64,000 nucleotides of DNA. Origin: Desulfosporosinus meridiei DSM 13257 (lineage in GTDB: Bacteria; Bacillota; Desulfitobacteriia; Desulfitobacteriales; Desulfitobacteriaceae). This document shows positions 36,216 to 45,082 of this stretch, one piece after another. Position 1 is the first letter of the stretch; each line of letters opens with the position of its first letter. The stretch is from contig NC_018515.1 in the NCBI RefSeq assembly GCF_000231385.2, positions 3,244,501 through 3,308,500 on the forward strand, in the 5' to 3' direction. Position numbers and translations under genes: made by a program. Under the pieces are notes generated by a model. The model made no database searches, had not been told where the DNA came from, and worked only from the letters and a program-made list of their open reading frames with translations.

Positions 36216-37385
36216 CTAGCTTTGGGTTTCCTCAACATAACGTGCAATAATCGTACCTACCACTAATGCCCAAACTGGGGAACTAATATTAACGATGGAA
36301 ATATTGGATACAGCAATGATAAAGGTAAAGGCCGTGCTCAATTTCATCGATGGTTTGGAAAACCCTACAGATAGACTGTTCCCAAAAACGCCCAACAACG
36401 CAATCCCTACAAGTATGGAAACGAACCCTGCCGGCAATGCCTGAATCCAAGGCACTAGCCGCCATGAAAATAAGCCAAATATAATTATGATAATCCCTGA
36501 GACAACTGCACCCATATAGCGTGATTCATGTGGTCCGGCCTCTTCATCAGAACAAATTGCCGTCATCATTCCCGCTATATTAGCTGATTGGCCGCCAAAA
36601 AAACTTGTAATAATCGAAAAGGCTCCACTTAAGGTTACAATTCGATTCACAGGCGGGCGATAATTATTCTGTTCTAAGGCACCAATCCCTATTGCAGCGT
36701 CATTACTCAAAATTAGTAGCGCTAAAGGAAGGGAAACGGAAAGAAAACTCAAAAAGTTAAATTCAGGAATTTGAACCCTTGGAACTACAAACCCTGCCGA
36801 TAGGATATCTACGCTCAAAGGTTGTGTCAAAAGTAACATAATAAAACCTGCCAAAATAGCAGCAACCATTGGGGGAACAAACTTCTTCTTTTTGTTAAAA
36901 ATTAGATAAACAACAATTGCAATTCCACCAACGATAGGAAGTTGATGAATCGAAGATACAAACGAAACCATATACTTAGTTATCATCCCAGCCAACATCA
37001 CGGAAATAATTTGTTTGGGGACGTAATCAATTAGCTTTGAAAATACTCCCAGATAACCAACGGCCAGCATTAAGACACCCGAAATAATATAGGTACCGAT
37101 AAGTTGATGATAACTAAATTGAGCGGTAACAGTGGCTAAAAAAGCAACACCGGTTATTGAGTGAGCACCTACAATAGGCATTCGATAATATAGCGGAATC
37201 CAGATGCTATAAATCCCGCCAAACACATAGACCGAGAACATCCATAGAATGGTTTGTGTCAGAGTAAAGTTACCCTTAGACGCTGCCTCTAAAATAATTA
37301 CCGGTGGCCCAGTTACTGCTAAAAGCCCCGAAGCAATGCCTGCAGCAATGTTTTTATGATTTAGATCAGCTAAATTACACTTCAT
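36216..37385 (-). CDS. BenE-family benzoate/proton symporter-like transporter
   Basis: Membrane transporter of 389 aa with about eleven to twelve hydrophobic segments, matching the BenE family (SWS-like AGIASGLLAVTGPPVIILEAA at the N-terminus, YYRMPIVGAHSITGVAF near 68, LSNDAAIGIGALEQNNYRPPVN near 228, and FFGGQSANIAGMMTAICSDEEAGP near 263). Known members import benzoate, but homologues in Firmicutes are largely uncharacterised, so substrate is inference. It precedes nothing obviously related; the ubiD operon 6 kb away could use an aromatic acid, but no direct link is visible. Confidence 0.85.
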   Translation of the reverse strand: MKCNLADLNHKNIAAGIASGLLAVTGPPVIILEAASKGNFTLTQTILWMFSVYVFGGIYSIWIPLYYRMPIVGAHSITGVAFLATVTAQFSYHQLIGTYIISGVLMLAVGYLGVFSKLIDYVPKQIISVMLAGMITKYMVSFVSSIHQLPIVGGIAIVVYLIFNKKKKFVPPMVAAILAGFIMLLLTQPLSVDILSAGFVVPRVQIPEFNFLSFLSVSLPLALLILSNDAAIGIGALEQNNYRPPVNRIVTLSGAFSIITSFFGGQSANIAGMMTAICSDEEAGPHESRYMGAVVSGIIIIIFGLFSWRLVPWIQALPAGFVSILVGIALLGVFGNSLSVGFSKPSMKLSTAFTFIIAVSNISIVNISSPVWALVVGTIIARYVEETQS

Positions 37386-37404
37386 TATTAAGCTCCTGAC
37401 TTCA

Positions 37405-37806
37405 CTAATTATTTAGGAATCTTTTTAATTTTCCCACTAAAGGGATATCTGCAGGAGCAAATTCATAGCGATCTAATTCCCCTGGATAAACCCAATGGAT
37501 TTGGCTATGTACTCGATTAGAAAATTCTCCGACAGTCCATCTACACCAAAAAGCTATAAGCTTAATAATTCCATTTTCATATTCATAAATACTTTCTCCG
37601 AAAGGCTCCAGAACCTCTACTTCAACTCCTAATTCTTCATTTATCTCACGTTTTAAACACTCTCGCAAGGTCTCCCCAACTTCTATTTTACCACCAGGAA
37701 ACTCCCATTTTCCAGCTAATTTGTCATCATCTGCTCGCTGAGCAATCAGAACTTGACCATCTTTTAGAATTATTGCTGCAGTAACTTCTTTCATACTACC
37801 GACCAT
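37405..37806 (-). CDS. Nudix (MutT-like) pyrophosphohydrolase
   Basis: 133-aa Nudix hydrolase, likely acting on oxidised or non-canonical nucleoside triphosphates (8-oxo-dGTPase or CTP pyrophosphohydrolase type). The Nudix box is complete: GGKIEVGETLRECLKREINEELGV in residues about 40-63 (only the pattern GX5EX7REUXEEXG matters). The C-terminal IHWVYPGELDRYEFAPADIPLV is typical of MutT/NudG proteins. GAGGAG precedes the ATG by 7 nt. It lies 20 bp upstream of the BenE-like gene and probably shares its transcript. Confidence 0.9.
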   Translation of the reverse strand: MVGSMKEVTAAIILKDGQVLIAQRADDDKLAGKWEFPGGKIEVGETLRECLKREINEELGVEVEVLEPFGESIYEYENGIIKLIAFWCRWTVGEFSNRVHSQIHWVYPGELDRYEFAPADIPLVGKLKRFLNN

Positions 37807-38077
37807 TCTAATTCTCCTCGTACCTCCAATTTCAGCTCAAATATCAGCTATTATAAATTTGATCATATAATGCAAAATTCCTGCATTAATAGGAATTATT
37901 ACTTGTATTTTATTGTTACTAATTTTGGTCATTCATTTTTACAATAAAAAATTCCCCAAAAAGCACTTAGATATTCTCGTAATATTAGTTGTCATAACAA
38001 CATTTAAATAGTATATTGAGTTTAGGAGTTTGTTACGAAGCTATCTCTCAATAATTTAAGCGAGGTGGGGTCATCAA

Positions 38078-39274
38078 ATGATCAAAGCTAATCCCTCACA
38101 AAACGAACAGATATGGAGTAAGACCTTTTTTTTAATTCTGTTAGTTTCATTCTTAATGTTTTTGTCAATGTACATGCTGCTCCCAACCCTTCCATTATAT
38201 GCTCAAAGTCTTGGTGGAAATGAAACTATTGCCGGAACAATCGTTGGAATTTTTACACTCTCAGCAGTACTAGTTCGCCCTTGGTTCGGGAACCTGCTTG
38301 ACTACAGAGGTCGAAAACTAATCTTAATAATCGGTATCGCCATTTTCCTGGTTTCAGTGCTTGCTTATAACCTAGCCTATACGATTATTTTCCTGTTAAC
38401 AATAAGAGCAGTTCACGGTATTGGCTGGGGGGCTTCTACAACCGCTACCGGAACAATGGCTTCAGACGTTATCCCTGCAGCCAGGCGTGCTGAAGGGATG
38501 GGGTATTATGGGATAGCTGCTACTATAGCAATGTCTCTGGGACCAGCTTTAGGGCTATATTTAGTTAAAAATAACAGTTACTCACTTTTGTTCGCAGGCT
38601 CAGCAATCCTGGCAGGTCTTGGTTTTATAGGCTCATTTTTTATTAATTATGAGACTTCTCCCAAAAGACAGGCCAAGAAGAAAGATCCGCGTGTAAAAGG
38701 CGTCATCCTGGAAAAAACTGCAATTCCTTCAGCCTTGGTATTGTTCTTTATCACCTTGACCTATGGTGGAATTGTGAGCTTTTTACCTGCATACGCAGGC
38801 TTCCGGGGGGTAGATAACATTGGAATATTCTTTACTGTCTATGCCCTTGTCTTATTATTGGGTCGCCCGATTATTGGAAAATTATCTGATAAGTATGGCC
38901 CTCGGAGGTTTTTAGTCCCCGGTATACTTATGCTAGTCGCTGCTCTGGTACTTCTTTCAATGGCCTCTTCATTATCTATGTTTCTACTGGTTGCTGTGGT
39001 GTACGGACTGGGGTTTGGAACAGTACAGCCAATTTTAAACGCTCTGGTTATAACCTTATCACCACCTGAGCGGAGAGGAGCCGCTAATGCAACTTTTGCA
39101 GTAGCAATGGATCTAGGCATTGGACTTGGGGCAGTTATTCTCGGGTTCATAGCACAAGAATTGGGATATGTATATATGTACGGCAGCTCCGTAATTTTTG
39201 CATTATTAGCATTGGTTATGTACTTCTCCTTCCTTCGAAAAAAACTTCCGGATGAACCTAGAATCCTTAGTTAA
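38078..39274 (+). CDS. MFS transporter
   Basis: Major facilitator superfamily permease of 398 aa with about 12 transmembrane helices. Motif A-type loops are present in both halves: GNLLDYRGRKLI (near 75) and GKLSDKYGPRRF (near 267). The GHGIGWGASTTATG helix (near 115) resembles drug-efflux and YfcJ-like members. The substrate is unknown. The ATG follows GCGAGGTGGGG. It stands alone with its own terminator-like hairpin downstream. Confidence 0.9.
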   Translation: MIKANPSQNEQIWSKTFFLILLVSFLMFLSMYMLLPTLPLYAQSLGGNETIAGTIVGIFTLSAVLVRPWFGNLLDYRGRKLILIIGIAIFLVSVLAYNLAYTIIFLLTIRAVHGIGWGASTTATGTMASDVIPAARRAEGMGYYGIAATIAMSLGPALGLYLVKNNSYSLLFAGSAILAGLGFIGSFFINYETSPKRQAKKKDPRVKGVILEKTAIPSALVLFFITLTYGGIVSFLPAYAGFRGVDNIGIFFTVYALVLLLGRPIIGKLSDKYGPRRFLVPGILMLVAALVLLSMASSLSMFLLVAVVYGLGFGTVQPILNALVITLSPPERRGAANATFAVAMDLGIGLGAVILGFIAQELGYVYMYGSSVIFALLALVMYFSFLRKKLPDEPRILS

Positions 39275-39305
39275 ATGTGTAGATATATTTAATATGAATT
39301 TCAAA

Positions 39306-39350
39306 AACCCTCCACTAAGTAAGCTTATCTATGGTAACTTGTGGAGGGTT
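39306..39350. terminator. Probable terminator between convergent genes
   Basis: Stem AACCCTCCAC/GTGGAGGGTT with a long loop between the MFS gene (+) and the ABC permease gene (-). T runs are weak. Confidence 0.5.
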
Positions 39351-39374
39351 ATTTACGGGTTTATACTTATGGGG

Positions 39375-40181
39375 TTATATAGCAAGATCCTGTGACTCAA
39401 ATACCCTTTTTGCCCATTGCCATAGAACTATTGAAACCAAATTAAGTCCTACAATAGAATCAACTGGATTTTTAGTTCCTTCTAATACTTCTTGAGGCTG
39501 AAACAATTGAAAAAGAGAGATTTTCTTCAGCCAGGAATATTTATTACTTAACCCTCCGACAATATCTAAACAATAAAACATAAGAGTTAACCCTGCAGCA
39601 TAGGTTAATGCCCGTTCCTCCTCAACAAACCAGGCCGAGAAAAAAAGACTGTAGATTTCGATTAAAGAAAAAAAGGAGAATCCTAAAAGCCCTAAGCGTA
39701 CATACCTGTCGTGACAGATGGTAATCCCTGAGCGAGATGCACCAAAGAAGAGTCCCAGAATTGTTACGGTGACCAATATCCCCCCCGAAAAAATCAAGAC
39801 AGCCGCTTGAGTTGATAGTATCTCACTTCTCGATATCGGTGTTGATAAAAGCAGGGCTATAGAGCAATCGTCCACCATTTTAGCTAATAAGTTATTGGCT
39901 GTTTGAATTCCATATACAGCCATGAGCATAACCCAAATCCTCGCAAAAAACTGTCCGGATATAAACGCCTCAAATGTATCAGTACGTGCATTTTCAGGAA
40001 CTCCGAACACAGTCTTTACAGCAGCCGGTAATGATACTGCGATCTCTGTAACAGCCGGATTTTCAGCAATCACTGGATAAACCCAAGTTAAAAGTCCTTC
40101 ATAGAGAACAATCCCGGTTGAAATCACAGCAATCTTTTTTCTGTGTTGCTTAAACATTGCCCTAAATAATGCTCTGTTCAT
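39375..40181 (-). CDS. ABC-2-type transporter permease
   Basis: Membrane subunit of about 268 aa with six hydrophobic segments and an extracytoplasmic loop after helix one (ENPAVTEIAVSLPAAVKTVFGVPENARTDTFE region). The cytosolic motif LLLSTPISRSEILSTQ (near 105) is typical of ABC-2 permeases, where it contacts the ATPase. The ATG at 40181 is preferred to a GTG two codons earlier, which is inside the binding site. It follows the ATPase gene at 40227 and forms an exporter with it; the cargo is unknown. Confidence 0.85.
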   Translation of the reverse strand: MNRALFRAMFKQHRKKIAVISTGIVLYEGLLTWVYPVIAENPAVTEIAVSLPAAVKTVFGVPENARTDTFEAFISGQFFARIWVMLMAVYGIQTANNLLAKMVDDCSIALLLSTPISRSEILSTQAAVLIFSGGILVTVTILGLFFGASRSGITICHDRYVRLGLLGFSFFSLIEIYSLFFSAWFVEEERALTYAAGLTLMFYCLDIVGGLSNKYSWLKKISLFQLFQPQEVLEGTKNPVDSIVGLNLVSIVLWQWAKRVFESQDLAI

Positions 40182-40226
40182 GGTCACCCCACCTTAAGTC
40201 TAATCATCTCTCATTAGATCTAATAT

Positions 40227-41102
40227 CTATTTATAAAAATCCAAAAAGGCCTCTTCAAGCTCCAAGGAGTGTTGCTTAAAACGAACTACATGAACTTGAC
40301 CCAATGCCATCCACAGACTATCCAATTCGCCGGCAACACGAATGATACATGATCTGCCTTGTAATAGGATCAAATTCAGCTGACTCTCTTTAAGCAGCTC
40401 TAAATCCTCATCACTTTCCACTTCGATTTGAAATGTTTGATACTCTGCTTCTCTAAGCTGCAAGATACTTTTTATGGCCAGAAGTTTGCCTTCTCGAATT
40501 ATTCCCACCTGTTCACAGGTTCGCTCAATCTCTGGAAATTGATGGGATGACATAAATATGGTTTTTCCCCTTTTCTTTTCCTCCAGGATTAAATCAATGA
40601 ATACTCTTTGCATTAACGGATCCAATCCTGATGTCGGTTCGTCAAGAATAAGCACCTTAGCATCCAGCATAAAGGCTGCAATTATACCTAACTTTTGCTT
40701 CATTCCTTTAGACATTTTCCGAATTAGAATTTTCGAATCTAAATCGAGGGCATTTATAAAATACTTTTGGTTCTTCTTGATCTGGAAACGGTTCCTATGC
40801 ATACCAGCTATAAGGTTAAGAAATTCCAAGGCTGTTAAGTTTTCTACAAAATGAAGTTCACCGGGAAGATAACTGACCAGCTTCTTAACCTCTGTTTTTT
40901 GTTCCCAACAGGCCAGACCGTTAATCGTTACTTGCCCTGAATCAGGCCTTAAAAATCCCATCAGAAGGCGTATTGTCGTGGTTTTCCCTGCTCCGTTGGG
41001 ACCTAAAAACCCAAATGCCTTCCCCTGATCAACATCAAAGCTAATTTTCTTTATCCCTCGTCCTTCGCGGTATATTTTGCTCAGTTCTTTTACCTCGATC
41101 AT
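40227..41102 (-). CDS. ABC transporter ATP-binding protein
   Basis: ATPase subunit of the exporter (about 291 aa). Walker A GPNGAGKTTT, Q-loop SYLPGEL, signature MSKGMKQKLG (a variant of LSGGQ), Walker B VLILDEP and switch His in MSSHQ are all visible, so it should hydrolyse ATP. The type resembles bacitracin/lantibiotic or Na+ exporters. The ATG at 41102 directly follows GGGAGG with short spacing; a TTG at 41138 is possible but would put the domain start at residue 13. It lies 66 bp after the methyltransferase gene and before the permease gene. Confidence 0.9.
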   Translation of the reverse strand: MIEVKELSKIYREGRGIKKISFDVDQGKAFGFLGPNGAGKTTTIRLLMGFLRPDSGQVTINGLACWEQKTEVKKLVSYLPGELHFVENLTALEFLNLIAGMHRNRFQIKKNQKYFINALDLDSKILIRKMSKGMKQKLGIIAAFMLDAKVLILDEPTSGLDPLMQRVFIDLILEEKKRGKTIFMSSHQFPEIERTCEQVGIIREGKLLAIKSILQLREAEYQTFQIEVESDEDLELLKESQLNLILLQGRSCIIRVAGELDSLWMALGQVHVVRFKQHSLELEEAFLDFYK

Positions 41103-41168
41103 TTCCTCCCTACTTTCTATAAGGGGCCAGACTCTCAATGATAGAAACTAATAATTATTGATGCTAAT

Positions 41169-42179
41169 TTACGCTAATGGTTTTCTGGCAAAAAAATAAT
41201 GAGATACTTTAAAGGGCAAAGGAATAACCTCAACCTCAGTAAACCCGGCTTGTTCTAATAGATTAAGCACCTCTTTTTCCAAAGGTAATCCCTCAAAGCC
41301 ATCATGACAAGAAAGGAAGAAACTCATCAAATTTTGGGGAATATGGGTTTTGAAAATCTGGAATGCCGGACTAACTCCTCTTAGAGCCGTCAAAATCCCA
41401 ATTTTGCCACCTGGTTTTAAGAGATCCGTGACAGTTTTCAAAAGATCTAAACGCTGTTGGCCAGTGAAATAATAAATAAGATTATTTAGCAGACAACAAT
41501 CATAGATTTCTAAAGCATCTTTAAAATCAAAAACATTCGTCGCCTCAATTCGAATACGCCCTTGAAAAGGTTCTGTTTCCATCGCGGCACGATTGGCTAC
41601 TGACTGGTTAACTTCAAGCCCCACACCGTGTAAATTCGGGAATTCTTCAACCAGTCTGCGTAGTAACACTGCTTCACCGCAACCAACATCTAGTACATGA
41701 TGCCAGTCTTCTTTTTCACATTTCCCTCTAAGCACAGGCCAGACAAAGAACTCCGAAGATTTTGAGGCTCTTGATATAAGCTCATTCTCCATTTCATTAT
41801 CCATTTTTAGCCTGGGTATCTGGCGTCTTATTAGTTCCGGCAATTGTGCAAAACTAGCCCCCCAATAGAGAGCAAACTCTTTGTACATAGCCTCTAAGCC
41901 ATAGTTACGATAACCATGGATGGCCTTCCCCGTTTTACTAAGCTTATATTTTCCTTTAGTTAAAACGACAAGTTCTTGAATTCTAGCTTGTTCAAGCCAA
42001 TGATCAAGCAAAAGAGGATCCCAATCCGGGTTTTCGGCCAGGAAATCCTCTTTGTTCCTTTCTTTCAGGAAGCCCTCCCAAAGATTAAGCTCGTAACCGG
42101 TGTGTACAAGCCAGAGAAACCCTAGATTTTCCATGAGTGAAATGGTTTTTCCGAGAAGCGATAGCATTCCTATATCCAC
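41169..42179 (-). CDS. Class I SAM-dependent methyltransferase (O-methyltransferase type)
   Basis: About 336 aa. An N-terminal helical/winged-helix dimerisation region (LNLWEGF, WLEQARIQELVVLTKGKYKLSKTG; residues 1-110) is followed by a Rossmann domain with SAM motif I VLDVGCGEAVLLRRL (near 168), GVGLEVN (near 190), CLLNNLIYYF (motif near 230) and LLKPGGKIGILTA (near 255). The shape resembles small-molecule O-methyltransferases of antibiotic pathways; the substrate is unknown. The GTG at 42179 has GAGGTGG upstream. It is the first gene of a methyltransferase-ABC exporter operon. Confidence 0.85.
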   Translation of the reverse strand: MDIGMLSLLGKTISLMENLGFLWLVHTGYELNLWEGFLKERNKEDFLAENPDWDPLLLDHWLEQARIQELVVLTKGKYKLSKTGKAIHGYRNYGLEAMYKEFALYWGASFAQLPELIRRQIPRLKMDNEMENELISRASKSSEFFVWPVLRGKCEKEDWHHVLDVGCGEAVLLRRLVEEFPNLHGVGLEVNQSVANRAAMETEPFQGRIRIEATNVFDFKDALEIYDCCLLNNLIYYFTGQQRLDLLKTVTDLLKPGGKIGILTALRGVSPAFQIFKTHIPQNLMSFFLSCHDGFEGLPLEKEVLNLLEQAGFTEVEVIPLPFKVSHYFFARKPLA

Positions 42180-42268
42180 GATTTCCACCTCATCTTTTTT
42201 GTTCTTATCCCTTTAATAAAGGAGCTTCCAAAAGAAAATCAGATAGCGCCAAGCCTTTAAGCGTCGGC

Positions 42269-42346
42269 GCTAATACTAAAACAAATACAAATACTAATAC
42301 TAATGCTAATACTAATACTAATGCTAATACTAATGCTAATGCTAAT
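42269..42346. repeat. Hexanucleotide tandem repeat (13 units)
   Basis: Thirteen 6-bp units in 78 bp: mostly ACTAAT and GCTAAT with ACTAAA and ACAAAT variants at the left end. It lies between the AarF-like gene and the methyltransferase gene, about 90 bp before the methyltransferase start. On the minus strand it can encode an alternating Leu/Val/Ala tract, but no ribosome binding site supports this. Confidence 0.9.
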
Positions 42347-42419
42347 GAACAATCGCCCATAGTTATTAAAATCTTTACTACTTTTATATGTGCTTTAGTG
42401 AGCAGTAGTGTTTGTCTCC

Positions 42420-43733
42420 CTACCTCCTCAAAATTATTTTCCATAATTTTGAAATGCCGACACTTCTCCAGATAAACCTTCTACTAAATGGTTTGGCCTG
42501 TTCCACCAGACTTAAAGAAGGGCATAAATCCCTTAAAGTTCCTTCCAAGGTAAGAAAAGTCTTGCCTAGAAGCACAAATTCGGGGGGTATATGAATTCCA
42601 TGCTTAGAGATGATGGCTAAAAAATCCTGGATACTCTCTCCTATAGTAAATTTCTTTTGTTTTAGGCTCAAATACTTATGGCGCAAGTTTTGAATATCCG
42701 CTTGGAACGAATCCCGATCAACGAATGATGATATACCCATCTCAGAAAGAGTCTTTAAAAGTAAAGCATCGTCTTCACGGATTATTCCAGAAGTCAATAG
42801 AGATAGCTGAGCCTTCATGGGGATGGAGAGATTCCCAATAATTCCGAAGTCGATTAAGCTAATTTTTCCATCCGGAAGAATTAGTATATTTCCCGGGTGA
42901 GGATCAGCGTGAAAGCAGCCTTCCCGAAGTATTTGCTGCAGGAAAGCTTTACTTAAATGATGGGCAATATTACAAGCATTTTTGGAACCTTTTTCCGAAC
43001 CGGAAATTTGATGTAAAGGGATTCCCGGTATATATTCCATTGTAAGAACCATAGAATTCGTTAATTCCCAATAAATCTTTGGAACCAAAATATTGGAGTT
43101 TTTCTTACTGAGTTTAAAGATTTTCTCTGCATTTTTTCCTTCTTGAAGAAAATCCAACTCTTTTATAATAGTCTCGGAAAACTCCTCAAGTATTAAGCGA
43201 ACCGGATAGCCTTTCCCCCACTTTGTATTCAGCTCAATTCGTTCTGCAAGCACCTGGAAGATCTCCAAATCTGTCTTAACTCTTTCGTGAAGGAATGGGC
43301 GTTGCACTTTTACGGCAACTTTTTCTCCATTATGCAAAACTGCCTCATGCACTTGAGCAATCGAGGCCGAAGCCACTGGGATTGGATTAAAATGTTTAAA
43401 GACTGACTCTAAGTTGACCTTTAAAGACTCCTCGACTACTCGACGTACTATACTAATGGGCAGCGGATTAACATGATCTTGGAGTTTTTCTAATTCTTTA
43501 ATGATCGGTAGTGGAAGCAAATCAGATCGGGTACTCGCCATTTGGCCAACCTTAATAAATGTTGCCCCAAGTTCTCCTAAGGCTGCTCTCAGATGAACAC
43601 CGAGTAGTGCTAAATCTTTTTGCTCTATTTTGTTAAGATTTCCAGGGATGATCCAGTAACCAAGTCCATGTCTAAACAGTACGGAAAGGATCTCGTAGTA
43701 ACGAGCAAAATGTCTCTCCGGTATTCCAAACAT
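42420..43733 (-). CDS. AarF/UbiB-family (ABC1/ADCK) atypical kinase
   Basis: 437-aa protein-kinase-like ATPase of the UbiB/ABC1 family. Family marks: LGATFIKVGQMASTRSDLLP (KxGQ motif, near 56), VPVASASIAQVHEAVL (A-rich loop, near 120), KVQRP, the catalytic HADPHPGNILIL (near 290) and SLIDFGIIG (DFG-like, near 305). Relatives support ubiquinone synthesis; in organisms with menaquinone the role is unclear. It lacks the usual C-terminal membrane helix pair (length 437 rather than about 550). GGAGAG precedes the ATG. Confidence 0.9.
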   Translation of the reverse strand: MFGIPERHFARYYEILSVLFRHGLGYWIIPGNLNKIEQKDLALLGVHLRAALGELGATFIKVGQMASTRSDLLPLPIIKELEKLQDHVNPLPISIVRRVVEESLKVNLESVFKHFNPIPVASASIAQVHEAVLHNGEKVAVKVQRPFLHERVKTDLEIFQVLAERIELNTKWGKGYPVRLILEEFSETIIKELDFLQEGKNAEKIFKLSKKNSNILVPKIYWELTNSMVLTMEYIPGIPLHQISGSEKGSKNACNIAHHLSKAFLQQILREGCFHADPHPGNILILPDGKISLIDFGIIGNLSIPMKAQLSLLTSGIIREDDALLLKTLSEMGISSFVDRDSFQADIQNLRHKYLSLKQKKFTIGESIQDFLAIISKHGIHIPPEFVLLGKTFLTLEGTLRDLCPSLSLVEQAKPFSRRFIWRSVGISKLWKIILRR

Positions 43734-43860
43734 AATGAAACTCTCCGTTTCTTCAAAGCTATTATATAGTTATGGATCGATAAACATAATGTTACAAAGC
43801 TAATCTTAACAATACTCACTCGTTCTCCTGTTAGAAAATCATAGTAATATAAAGAAAAGT

Positions 43861-43896
43861 GGCTAGCACCAAAGTCATAAGACTTCGGTGCTAGCC
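43861..43896 (-). terminator. Terminator after the yvl-like operon
   Basis: Stem GGCTAGCACC..GTC with one mismatch against GACTTCGGTGCTAGCC, followed by TTTTC on the minus strand. Confidence 0.75.
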
Positions 43897-43921
43897 AGAT
43901 ATTATGGTTCCCTTTATTTTG

Positions 43922-44278
43922 TCATTCGGATCTCATTTCTTTAAAAACCCAATTGGCCAAAGACACGATAATCGAGACAAGGAAAGCCACTCCAAATCCC
44001 GGCACAGAAAATCCCGGCAGCAGCCCACTTGTGAGCATAATCATCCAGGTATTAATAACAAGTGTAAAAACTCCTAAAGTTAGAAGATTGAGAGGGATAG
44101 TCAGTAAAATCAGCAACGGCCGAATCATTAGATTGACAAGCCCCAGAACTATCCCTGCCCATAAGAAATGAAGTGGAGTTGATGCGACCATAGGCAAGAA
44201 TTGGGCCGCAATAAAAAAGGCCAGTGCATTTACTAGTACACGATAGATCTTTCGTTTCAACTCTTCACCTCCGCTCAT
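43922..44278 (-). CDS. YvlD-like 4TM membrane protein (phage holin family IV-like)
   Basis: 118-aa protein with four hydrophobic helices (ALAFFIAAQFLPMV, LHFLWAGIVLGLVN, PLLILLTIPLNLLTLG, INTWMIMLTSGLL). The pattern GLVNLMIRPLLILLTIPLNLLTLGVFTLVIN is the hallmark of the YvlD/4TM holin-like family, which is not phage-derived in most genomes. It is the last gene of a four-gene minus-strand operon and overlaps the preceding gene by 4 bp. Function in the family: linked to envelope stress regulons; mechanism unknown. Confidence 0.88.
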   Translation of the reverse strand: MSGGEELKRKIYRVLVNALAFFIAAQFLPMVASTPLHFLWAGIVLGLVNLMIRPLLILLTIPLNLLTLGVFTLVINTWMIMLTSGLLPGFSVPGFGVAFLVSIIVSLANWVFKEMRSE

Positions 44279-44574
44279 TTTAAGCTTATTTTCACCTGAA
44301 CATCTGCAGTCTTAACATCAACTATATCCAGGCCCTTATACTTACATAAATCTTTGATAACCATTTGCGTTCCTGTTATAATACCACTCGGCGAAACAGT
44401 TTTGACCCAACTCATCTGCTGGCGAGACCGTTCATCTTTAGGAAGCGGAATTCGTTTGAGAGCCATTTCCCCGATCCATACTAAATCAGTAAGTGCTGTG
44501 AGAAATTCGTTGACCACCCAAACGGGCACCGGAAATGTGTATCCCCTACGCTTTTGAACTTTGATTCGAACCAT
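44275..44574 (-). CDS. Conserved unknown protein in the yvl-like operon
   Basis: About 99 aa (from the ATG at 44574), with no clear membrane segment: a basic start (MVRIKVQKRRGYTFPVPVWVV), a helical middle and a C-terminal beta-like stretch (LDIVDVKTADVQVKISL). I do not recognise the family. The start is chosen because the upstream gene ends at 44591, although the binding site (GGAGTAAATCC) is rather far. The 4-bp overlap with the 4TM gene shows co-translation, so it probably works with it at the membrane. Confidence 0.65.
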   Translation of the reverse strand: MVRIKVQKRRGYTFPVPVWVVNEFLTALTDLVWIGEMALKRIPLPKDERSRQQMSWVKTVSPSGIITGTQMVIKDLCKYKGLDIVDVKTADVQVKISLK

Positions 44575-44590
44575 CAAAAACAAGGCGGAT

Positions 44591-45028
44591 TTACTCCACA
44601 TACACTTCAACCTTGATTCTTCCCTCTTCCGGATCAGCGACTTCTACATCTACAATCTTACCATCAAGACTCTCTTCAATTATTCGAGCAAGGCCTTCTA
44701 CATCCAGATCTGTTAAGTCTAGGCCTTTCTTCTCTAACTCCGCCTTCTTATCCTCAGGCACAAAACTCATTGCATATACCACAAGCTTTGAAGCAGAACG
44801 TATCAAAGTCAAAGGAACATTTACATTAACCTTAAGTGTTTTCTCACCTTGCACACGAACCCTTAAAAAACGTTCCCCCTCTTTCTTCACAAGATCCTGT
44901 TCAAAAATCTGCGAACTGGTTTTATCTGAGTTTCCTTCGTCGATTGCCTTCAAGAGATCTAAACCTTCGACAGCTGTCAGTTTACCTTCTTGAACCATTT
45001 CGAGGATCTTCATCTTTTCACTGCTCAT
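44591..45028 (-). CDS. YvlB-like protein with N-terminal SHOCT-like domain
   Basis: 145-aa cytosolic protein. The N-terminal 30 residues (KMKILEMVQEGKLTAVEGLDLLKAI) form the short helical hairpin seen at the start of YvlB/LiaX-type envelope stress proteins; the remainder is a small alpha/beta region with VRVQGEKTLKVNVNVPLTLI and a C-terminal VEVADPEEGRIKVEVYVE. It lacks the long beta-helical DUF4097 part of YvlB, so it is a short relative. It is the second gene of the operon after the DUF2089 regulator. Confidence 0.7.
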   Translation of the reverse strand: MSSEKMKILEMVQEGKLTAVEGLDLLKAIDEGNSDKTSSQIFEQDLVKKEGERFLRVRVQGEKTLKVNVNVPLTLIRSASKLVVYAMSFVPEDKKAELEKKGLDLTDLDVEGLARIIEESLDGKIVDVEVADPEEGRIKVEVYVE

Positions 45029-45082
45029 TTTTATTTCCCCTTTACATAATAAATTTAATAATTGAAGCTAAACCATCTAGTC

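Noticed and set aside
42205-42444. 79-aa ORF with a Leu/Val/Ala tract over the hexamer repeats
   Set aside because: The AGGAGG that seems to serve it is the Arg-Arg end of the AarF gene, the spacing is wrong, and the hydrophobic tract is an artefact of the repeat.
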